Shown here: positions 1-10,600 of the stretch, piece by piece
How the letters are laid out: each line of letters begins with the position of its first letter
How positions within the stretch are numbered: the first letter of the stretch is position 1
DNA from: Ichthyophonus hoferi
Taxonomy: Eukaryota; Opisthokonta; Ichthyosporea; Ichthyophonida; Ichthyophonidae
DNA length: 28,109 nt
NCBI GenBank assembly: GCA_002751075.1
Contig: NAOQ01000123.1
Span: 22,782 to 50,890 of the forward strand
Direction: 5' to 3'
Translations under genes and position numbers: made by a program
Notes under the pieces: model-generated
Seen by the model: the letters and a program-made list of their open reading frames with translations, nothing else
What the model was told of the DNA's origin: nothing
Database searches by the model: none

Positions 1-122
1 TTAATGAGGTAGTGATATGCATAAACCAATAAGTAAATAAGTATGGATGATAAACCAATAGCAGGCTATATATGTAGTCAATGACTGGCCAACAATCATG
101 CCAACATACAACCCCCACATAG

Positions 123-1699
123 AGAGATTCTTCGCTATGCCAACTTTAGCAGCAAGCCCAGCCGTGTGGCCGCAACCTCCTGTCTGTATTTCATGATAAG
201 AGAAAACTATATATTTGCAGGTATATGGCTACCATATTACCCCTCATTGAACCTGTCAACGTACTTGGATCACCCTGTTAACCAATCCAATTAGTCCCCT
301 ACCTTGCCCTTATAAAGAATGTATTCCTTACTGTGAATTTCATACTGTCTAATCATTTTTTTGAATTTGTTTTCGTTATTATTTCATTTGATATTATTTA
401 TTATTTCATCTATTATGTATGGCCACAATGGCAAGCAGAGAATTAAATGAAGGGAAGCGAACTTTATTCAGTGTAAAACCTTCTATAAATCAGAGGGGGA
501 TTATGTCATTGACAGGTTCATTTATACTTTCTAGGTATAGCATACTATATATATATTACTAGATAATCTTATTATTAATTAATTAATAACTTATTCTCAA
601 GTAATTAATTGGTTTATACCTTAATTATTTTTTACCCATGTTTTTTACGTAGCTAGATGCAATCCTTGCCTCTCTATGTCTATAATCATTACTCTTACTA
701 TTACTATGTACACTCTATTCCGTGTAACATAATGACATAATACTCGATCATTTTCCCGCTATACCCATCTGACCGTGTGTTTTAAACTACGTATTTTTAC
801 GCTGCCCACAGGTACTGGGTTTATTCGCATCAAACTGCAGTTTTCAATGGCCTTAAGTACCCTACTGGGGGCTCAACCGAGTTCTATTAATGCTATGCGT
901 CAATCATTATCCACTGGTACGTTTTTATGCTTTTATATTCCACTCATTCAGTGTTTTAAATTGGTTTTTTAAGTATTCTACATATATAATACATTATTAC
1001 TTCCTCTTCTCACTATCGGCACTATTAAACATACAATACATACATGTGTATATAGTATGATGCAATCATGATGCAATACACTACAATATATTGTATTATA
1101 CCAACTTATAATACGCTAATAGGTGGATGTAAGACGCAAATACTTAAACAAAATCTGTGAGCAATAGAATATAACAGGTTAATAGAAGTAAGATTAAATT
1201 ATTTATCATGGTTTTTTACAATTTTTTGGCCTGATATTTTTACTATTTCCGAATAGATTGTACTATGGAGACTCAAACTAATGCTTGCAAATCCACAATT
1301 AAATTACTATACTATTGGATATTGTCTAAATAATATAGCTACCTTTTTTACTCCTTTAAGTTGTACCTATTACGTCACCTTGTTTGTAGATTAAAAACAA
1401 ATATTCTAGTCGACTTGATGTCGAACTCAATAGACCTACAGTAAATTACTTGGTATGTTTTTTTTTTTCCAAGGTGTATTTTATTTATCTTATTCGATAC
1501 AATCACCGTTTCAATATCTACAATTAATAATGAACTGTAATTATGGCAACCTGACTACTAGATAGATAGATACTTACAATGCATTCACTCCTGGGAAAAT
1601 TAACTAACTAATTAGTAACTCCCTATCACTTTTACTATTTTACTAGTTAAAAGGATGATCTATAAAGATAATGCCACGACACCGTATTTCAAACAGGAG
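123..1699 (+). other. DOCK exons 1-3: end of the helical region leading into DHR-2
   Basis: Exon 1 (to 220) encodes ILRYANFSSKPSRVAATSC and runs on to IFA. It matches the DOCK7 stretch around LLRHCSSS..ASASLYLLMRQNF and ends in phase 1. Exon 2 (812-916) encodes GFIRIKLQFSMALSTLLG and ends RQSLST. Exon 3 (1647-1699) is a short exon encoding VKRMIYKDNATTPYFKQE. It was recovered because its phases (1 in, 0 out) and its length exactly fill the gap to the next conserved block, and it follows a good pyrimidine tract. Only the exons are coding; the introns (591, 730 and 642 bases) hold nothing recognisable except the hairpin pair at 2166-2206. The segment is confident as a whole, with exon 3 slightly less so. 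Confidence 0.82.
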
Positions 1700-4600
1700 G
1701 TAAAGTCTTTATTATTTGTGCTTATTGGTTATGCAACTTATCCCTTTTCCTCATTGGTGACTTTTTCCTGTACTATTGGCTTCTGTTTTTAAACTGATTT
1801 TGTTAAGAACTATAGGATACTACTTAGACTCTATGATAGATGGATAGAGACTTTTAAAAAATATCTTGTATTTTAAATATGATGTGCATTAGTAGTTATT
1901 AGTCGTCATGTGAAGTGTGTAAACATGATTATAATCAATTTAATTACTGTTTGATTTTAATCCACCTATCTTGAGACCTTTTATAATAAGTTATATCTTA
2001 AATAACTCAAGCTTTAACATATGATAGTGTAGTAGTAAAATATATTATACATATGTACTATTGCCATGTATTGGGTTTATCCTATAGGATCTCGATTTAC
2101 TGATTTGATTAAGTGCTTCATTCTAACATTAGTGCTCACGTGCTTGCTATGTGTACGTAAATAAAGTCTAAATAGACCTAATAACGCGGCCCGTCAGGCC
2201 GGGGTTTTATTTCTCTTTTGAATTCTAGATTGTTTGTTAGAAGTAATTAGGATTGTTAATTCCTCTGATTGGAGAGGTGGAGTTAATTTAAGTTAATTAA
2301 AATAGCTATTAAACGACAACTAACAACTATGCTTAATACAGGCGTACAATCTGGTATACAATATGTACATGATCACGGACACTACCTTGAAAATGCCCAG
2401 CTATACCGACATTTCCGAGATGTTGGTTGATCTGCAATACAGGATAGCAAAAGGTTTGTTTATATATATATATATATATATGTGTGCGTGTGTTTGTGTA
2501 TCAAAGTATATATTTGTAGAGTACTCCTGTATATCTTGGTGTGTAGTACAATATGTATGTGTTTTAGTATATATGGTATTTTGTTTGTTAATATATAGAT
2601 AACTGTATATTCTCGTAAGGATAATTAAGGTAGGATATGTGTATGTATGGAAGAAATATTTATATTCATGTCTTTGTATCTGAATGTATTTCTGTATATA
2701 TGACATCATTATGACATCTTAAATATATATTTGTATTGGACTACAGTTATATAAGCAGCAAGTACCTATATTTAGTACCTCTAAACTATATTTCTATTGG
2801 TATTGATATCCTGCTCAACTCCTTAAGTGTTAACTTGAAAGAGAGTGGGAAAAATTAAAACGCAAGCACATAGTATATATGAGATTTTATTATATATATA
2901 TATATATGTGTGTGTGTGTATGTGTATGTATATAATAAAAACTAACTATATACGTCTATATTGGATGTGGTATTTCAGGTAAGCAATAAGAGTGTAAGAG
3001 GATATTATATCTCTTGTTCTGTACTAACCCCATCAATGCTTCTATGCTGTTTGGGTTATATACAGGCTATGCTGAGTCACCAGGTCTACGATTGACCTGG
3101 CTGCAGAATATAGAAAACCACTACACTAAGGTTAGACTAGTTTTTAGTCATCTCTTTCTCTCTCTATATATATAATTATGTGTGGGTGTATGTGTATGTG
3201 GGTTTGTTGTATATGTGTAGATGTACGTGTCTATGTATGCATGCATGTAGGTATGTGTGTGTATGTGCACGCGCACATGCGTTTCTCTTTCTGTTTTTTC
3301 TACACCTCCCTTCTGTAGACCCTCCTACATTCAACGGCTACTATTTCCTACTTGTTTCCCTTTCACCATTTTCAATTATTTGTCTCCTATATCATTTTTC
3401 TCTCCCCTCTTTAACCAATTATCTTTTCTTTTTAATTTAATTATTTTCCATTGTATATATTGTACGCTGTTGCGATAGGTTGTATGATTTTATTTATTTT
3501 GCAGACTATCTATACAATGGGTATATATTAAACTATTGGATATACTGTAAGGGATTGATTACAAGAGAATGGAATATATGATGTACTTGTACTGCTATAG
3601 CCGTATCTAAATCATTTCCTTTTTGTGTATGCTTAATGGGTACATGGTTAAGGTGATTTTTTTGTAAGTTTTCATTGTCTCCTATATTACGCTTAATACC
3701 ATCTTTTCTTTTGTCTTTTATAGATTTTATATCTCGTTCATATAATAATATATCTTTATATCTGTTTATTTAAATGCATAGAAGGATATGAGTGTACATG
3801 TGTATGGATGTGTGTATTATCAGTGATTGGTAGATAGATAAGCCGCCTGTAAAATCTGCCAATGAATAAAAAGGAAATGCATTTCTATAAGTGTATATTT
3901 TCACAGGTATGTATTATATTTATTTAATATTAATATAATACGGGTATTGGTCGGGAATCATGTAGAATGAACACTGGACCGAGACAGCTATGTGTTTGAT
4001 TCATATGTGTGCTATTATATCCAAATATGTTCAGCCAGTTGATGGCAAGGATTATCTTCCTAAAGGGTATGCCACTGTTTGCTTGCTTTTTTCTGCCTAT
4101 CAACTACTACGCGAATTTATTTATGATATTAGATTTATCTGTACTAGCTTCTATGTTAGTATAGAATGAAAGAGTAGTTTAAAAGTATACATTAAATAAA
4201 TTAAATGATTATTTTTTAAGATTTTTTATTTTTATGGGCCAGTCATGATTTATTATTACCTACTTTACCTGGTTTAAACATGACATGAGACAATGAGTAA
4301 CTGCGTTCCCACAAAATAAACTAGTCAAAATGTTGATAAAAAACTGTTGCTATTAAGGGCTATGAAGCTATCTATATATATATATTGGTATATGTGTGTT
4401 TGTGTGACAGGCGTTACAATGGACACATTTTCGTACATAGTATTACATATTCTTATGCTAATTGGGTGTTTTCCTCCAATCGAATAAGGGTATCTGCCTT
4501 TGTACCAATCTCTGCCAACACCTATGAGGAAGCTTTCCTTTCCGAGGACAGCGATGTGGTAAATTTTCTCTAACTTTCTCTTTCAAGCAACCAAAAAAAC

Positions 4601-7600
4601 ACCAATTATGTCAGTATATATTTGTGCCTATCAGTATAACATCTGATTGCCTTTTTTATATTTAATTGTTTGTTTGTTTGTTTTTTTTCTGTTGGAAATT
4701 TTATTTTCAATATCTGGTTATTTAACCAATTTTCTCTAATTATAATACTTATCTATCCTAAACGAATTCTTACACTAGCCAATAGATATACAGTCATCAA
4801 TTTAGTGTCATTTGGTTTCGATTTGTGGATTCAGCTCTTAGACTATAGTGTGCATTTTCTGGCTGGGTGGGTAATAATCTACTGGCGATTTCATCGGGTA
4901 TGTCTATGAATGCGTTTGGGAGTGTATAGTACATACACCAATAATAATACTATCTAAGTGCAATAAGTGAGCTCAAACATGTGCTGTATATTGACTTGAT
5001 CAATTACTTATGGTGTTGTATATAAGATAATATAATATATTGTATTATATCTTCTTGACCATTGTAAATTATTTGAAATCTCTTATCAAACACTATTTTC
5101 AACTCCCAATCGTTCTTCTTCTTTAAGCTTAATGCCCATTCTGATATTTCGATTGATTAGTACCAGCCAATACATTACATTAAAAAGATCAATTCAAATG
5201 AGTGGATTGAAACCTGGCTTGTTTTTCAAAATTATAAACTAATCAACATTATGATAGCAATGTCCAGCCACTAAAGCCATGCATTACTTTCATACTATAC
5301 AACAGACTGTTGGCGGAATTGTCAATGCTGGTTTCCCATGCAATACTAATTGGTTCCTTTTATTTCTTTCAGAAATTTGAAGTCCAATGCAACTCTACCA
5401 TATTTTCTGAGGCCTATCTCGTACATTTATTGGAGAAATGTACTGTCAGTTTGAAAAAGGTTGCTTTCACTACTGTTGTTTCTGCATATATTTCAATGTT
5501 TATTTATTTCTTTTCCAGTAGAAATGGTAATCAGATTAAATGTCATTGGTGCATGTCCTAACAAGATTATTTCTACTGTAGATTAATCGTATTGAATTCA
5601 TCTCACCTTGGTATATATCTGTTTTTTTATTTGTCAATTGACCCTACTTCAATTCTCCTATTGGATCTCGGCTTTTTTCTCTTTTAATCTAGCCAATAGA
5701 ATCCCCGTGTCTTGACTCCTCTCTTATTCATATAGCTGGGCAGAAATCTAACTTGAATTTTCTTTCTTTTCTTTTTTCTATTAACCAGGCCGAACTATAT
5801 GAACTGGGAGTTGAAGTTTACAAACTACTTGTACCAATCTATGAGCACGATAAATCCTTTCATTCTTTGAGAACCAGTTACACTCAAATGGCATGGCTAT
5901 ATGATACTATTATTAAAACGGTATGTTTTGCTACTACATCCATCCTTTGAACATCATAACTGTACTATTCCATTACTACCTCCCTCTCTGCATTGTACGA
6001 TAGGTATATGTTGAAATGGTGATGAATAATTATGAATAATTAGAAGGAAAAATCCATGCATTACAATATAAGAATAAGCAAACAAATACCCAAACAATAT
6101 AGCCCTTCCATTGTATTAATTCAGAAAAGAAAAAGAAAAGAAAAAAAGGAAAAAAAGGAAAAAAAAATTACCTGTTTTTTCTTTATGCTTAACAGGGTTA
6201 TGGTTTTATTCGGGTGATATGTGTGTTGATGTTAACATTTTATAGAGCAATATTGCGAGATTTTTGTTATTTGTTAAAATAACGGTTGTACATCACAGTA
6301 GCCTGACTTTTGGCCAATACTGAACTATTATTTATAGCTGAGCAACCTATCAGCCTTCCCTGTTTTACATCATTTCTTGTGTGGAACAGATAATTATACT
6401 TCAATCATGAAAATTCTTTGTGTTGACCTGTTTTTACTTTTTTCGTATGATACGACATTAAACCCCATTATGAAATGTTGCTTATTTATAATTAGAAGCC
6501 TAGCTGTTTAGTATATCTAACTTGATTTGATTTGTGTTAGTGTATAGAGTATATAGTGTATAGTATGCAGTGATACTATACTGTAAGGGAATGTAGTAAT
6601 GTGCTCTGGTTTTTATATAATGCCTACATATTGCTTTGGTTGTTTTATGCTTCCAGTCTGGTTGCTTTGCATAGTATACATGTACGCATACATACAATCA
6701 TATCGCATGTATGTGTGCATATATTTATATAAATACTTGATCTCTAATATATTTATGACAAGCTATCTATGTAAACAACTGTACATCTATATCCCGGGCT
6801 GTTTTAAATGTATAATTTATTAATAAATAGCACAATGTAACACAATGCAACACTACAATATACAATATTCTGCCCAATTAACTAATTAATTAATCATCCC
6901 CTCTACGGATTATTTTCCTACTTAATTAGAACGAAGAAAAAAAACGTAAGTTTGGAGCATATTTCCGGGTGCGATTTTTCGGGGATGAATTTAGAGAGTT
7001 TAATGGCCAAGAATTTGTCTACAAAGAACCTGCAGCTACTACCTTAGCAGCAATCTCAGCAAGGTTGCAAGTATGTATTGTATATTTATCTACTCTGGAT
7101 TTTGCTTATGTCTATGTTTATGTTTGTCTATTTTTATGTGTATGTGTATGACTTTATTTATGTATTTGTTTTATGCTGCATAGACGTAGTTGAGTTGCGA
7201 AATTGCTAGTAGAACTGGTTATCAAAAGATACGCAGTACTATGTTTTGCTAGTTTTTATGCGTGTGTTGTTTCCATGTACATGAGTTTATGTATGTTGTT
7301 GTATGGTTTTGGAGTTAGTGTGGTCAAATACTTTAATTATTATGTAGACTGTGATATATGATTGTTTCAACTTTCATTATTTACTCGTAGTGGTTTTTTA
7401 TATTGAGCTATTGTATTACAATGAGCTGTACCGTATAGACACTACGACTATATATTCTACAAGCAAATCAACTCAACGGATATTCATATAAACGCATACA
7501 TATTTATACTAGAAAGAAATATGAGGCAATCGAGTAGCTTTTAGACCATAAAGTATGGCATACAATAGTTTTAATACCATACAAGGGTATCAGAGTGTTA

Positions 7601-10600
7601 ACAACCCATTTACTGGAACTTGCTAATTGCATTGAGAATCTCGCACAGTATTTCTAAAACATTCCTTTTCTTATATACCTTCTACTCTTACTTTATAGAC
7701 TACGCTGGACACCATTGATAACATGCTTAGAATTTTTCTATCTGTTAGACTTTTCTCTATGGAGACTTTAAATAATGCGTAATGCTCTGATTCATTACAC
7801 ATATTGTAATATAATAGTTTAAAAACAATGGTATATGTAATTTGTTTATGCACGGTTAGCATATCAATCATGATACAAAGTTAATATGAAGACAAAGGCA
7901 TGAAAGTAATCAAATGATCTAACTAAGTACTCTACTCTACTGTGTGTATATATAGTTACTATATGAGAATAAGTTTGGGACGGGGTGCTTTGAAATTATT
8001 CATGATTCAAGTGAGGTTGACGTAGATGATCTCGATCCAACTATGGTACACTTCTTATTCATCTACTTTGTCTGTCTATCTATCTTAACTCCTTTATTAT
8101 ACTGTGAGTTGTATGTGGATTTGAATGAATTGTGTAAGCTTGTTGCTGTCTTTTCATTTCTATTTATGGTTTTTATATTTTTCTATCTTTAAATGTATGT
8201 ATTTATATATACATACATATGTATATTGTCTATGTTTTTTTTTTTTGTTAATTCTTACACTCCTCCTAATAATTAATTTTTTTATTTTTTATTTTTAAAA
8301 GGCATACTCCGTGCATGACATGTATTTAGTAGTAGGAAAATGTAATAAATGCACTTTGCTTCTACAGTCAATTGTTCTCTACGTATCCAGAAATATACTA
8401 ACTGACTTGCATACACACTTACATCAATATTCTATTGATCCATCTATTCTATTCAGCGCATACATTGTACAACAATATAGTACCGATACTGTCGATATTT
8501 AGATATATATAGTATATATAATAGCAATGATATACCCCCACACCAATTTCCTCATAACAAATAGACACACGTGTGTCAGCTAGAAAAAAAACATAACCTC
8601 AATTGTTATAAACTTGAACACAATGAGAAAGAAACGCAAACAATGTTTTAACCAAACACTATTATTGGCCCCCATACTCACTTGTTCAGCATTACGCCCA
8701 AGTGACGTCTGTAAAGCCCTACTTTGAGGATATTGAGATTAAGGTATTTATCCATATATAGCTAATTGAATTTGTTTATGCTAATGTTATTTTTCAAACT
8801 GTAAAATGGCAGTATGTGATTTGATACTATGTTATGATATATGTACTGTTTACTACCATAGTATATCATTACCATAGCTTTGTAATTGGTGAATTGTTAT
8901 GAATAACTGTATAAGGTAGGATAAGGTAGTCGTGGCATGCAATGGCTGAAGGGGTTTTGGTAATTGGTTGCCTAATAAATGTATTTATAGTTATATTGAT
9001 CTATTGGACGATAGTGTATATGTGAGTAGATGCACAAATACTTATATAGGGATTTATATGTAGGACATAGAAAGAAGAAATCACGGAACACGCGGGGTGT
9101 CATTAGTACTATAAAGGCTATACACTCTAAAGTTACCTTGGTATTCGAACTTGTTGTTTACCTTTTTTTTTCTTTTTTTTCTTCTTTTTTCTCATTCTTT
9201 TTTTCCTATTTACCTTAGGATTTCGTCACCTCCTTTGAAGGAAACACAAATATTAATCGATTTGTATTTGAAACACCATATATCCATGATGATAACCATG
9301 TTGAAAGGTCCAATAGTAACCTTTCCTTCCAGGTGTGTGACTGTGTTGATCTATATATTGTTACACTTTGCTTGTACATAAAGCATTTTTTGATAGCCTA
9401 AGGTAGTTATTATGGTGTATGTATGTGTAAACGTATAGCCGCCCTTTACGTTTTCCAAAAACATATATACGCATTTATATCATTTTTATCATTTTTATCA
9501 TTTTCATCATTTACATATCTCTAAGTAGCTAATAAATCAAGTTAATGAACATAATGGAACGTACGTTAACATTACTGGCTCTCTTTAAATGCAGTCATAC
9601 GGGTTTTCTCTAAATACCACCAATATAATAACTTTATTATTATCGTCGTCACTTCATCCATGACTATTACTGTGAGGTATAGTAGAAAGACAGGACCATT
9701 ATAGACTATTTGCATATACCTCGTTACATATGTATATGCAAACTTCCGTGCATATACATGAGCGTGTACGCGGGTGGATGAGTAGGTAGATATTAAACCA
9801 TTTATTAGAGTGTACGATTATAAATGCGTTTGAATCAGAATTTATAATGATAGTTGCGTTTATATTATAATATGTTTTAGGGTTTATATGGATATATATT
9901 CTGGCTTTTTTTGCAATACTTATCAATAAATCAACCATCATTTAGTGTAGTCGGTGTTGAAGGTTTAATGTAATTTCAATGTAATTTCAATGTAATTTCA
10001 ATGTAACTCTATGAAACACATCTATATCCCCCAATGTTTGTAGTTATTTTTCTTATTTTATTTCTAAGCATGTTTGCATGTGTAGCTCCTGTTAATTAAG
10101 ACATGTATTTGTAATTATCCTTATTAGAGCCAGCATATAAGTACTGAAGTAGTAGTAGTATTATGATAGTATTGATGTATGCTACATTTCTTTTTCTTTT
10201 TTTTTCTTTTTATAGTCGTTAATATTTTGATTTGTCAACCGTTTGATATGATAAAAATAAGTTTATATTCTTACACGTGATTGGATATTTTAGCCCAATC
10301 AGGGTAAGCGAAAAACGATTATCACAACGGAACATAAATTTCCCTATATCAAGACATTCATTCTTGTTATCGCCCACGATGAGGTATTTGCTCATTGGTT
10401 ATTCCGTGGTGTTTAAACACTTTAATTCTTTAATTGGATGTTTTTTTCTGTCTCTGCCTGTATTACATGTATTGGTGCATTTTGATATAATTCTCTAATG
10501 TTTTATATCCACTTATCTCTATCTTTATAAGCTTGATTGTTCCTGCGTACTATTTTTTATATATAAAAATAAATAATAGCATTTTGGTATCAATTTAATT

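Larger units (their letters stand above)
2342..5920 (+). other. DHR-2 lobe A and its lead-in helices (DOCK exons 4-9)
   Basis: Exons 2342-2453, 3066-3130, 3966-4066, 4489-4558, 5373-5459 and 5789-5920 encode an uninterrupted helical block. It runs from LVYNMYMI through YRIAKGYAESPGLRLTWLQ, then MCLIHMCAIISKY, YLPKGVSAFVPISANTYEE, STIFSEAYLVHLLEK, and ELGVEVYKLLVPIYEHDKSF. In known DHR-2 structures lobe A is an array of helical hairpins that stabilises the catalytic lobes and mediates dimerisation. The order and spacing here match DOCK6/7 with essentially no gap. Exon 4489-4558 was started at the later of two usable acceptors, because that gives the exact family length. The earlier acceptor is reported separately. 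Confidence 0.88.
6930..10383 (+). other. DHR-2 lobe B (DOCK exons 10-14)
   Basis: Exons 6930-7070, 7956-8045, 8690-8743, 9219-9332 and 10303-10383 all begin and end in phase 0. They encode the beta-rich lobe: KFGAYFRVRFFGDEFREFNG, GQEFVYKEPA, NKFGTGCFEIIHDS, LDPTM joined to HYAQVTSVKPYFEDIEIK, NINRFVFETPY, and GKRKTIITTEHKFPYIKT. In DOCK structures lobe B contacts the GTPase switch 1 region and helps set specificity for Rac or Cdc42. The uniform phase 0 of these introns is notable but may be simple inheritance of old intron positions. Confidence 0.9.

Noticed and set aside
1431-1451. 11-base microexon (ctacag / gtatgt) encoding VNYL as the missing DOCK exon
   Set aside because: It is too short to fill the conserved gap; the 53-base exon at 1647-1699 fits length, phase and sequence.
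2363-2709. Overlapping open frames on both strands around the TA/TG repeat
   Set aside because: The + frame is a true exon only up to 2453; beyond that, and on the minus strand, the translation is microsatellite sequence.
8302-8382. In-frame segment (AYSVHDMYLVV..) between acceptor-like aaaag and donor-like gtatcc in DOCK intron 11
   Set aside because: It is phase-compatible and open, but the flanking exons (ending DPTM, starting HYAQVT) already give the exact family sequence. Both splice signals are weak and the segment has no match.
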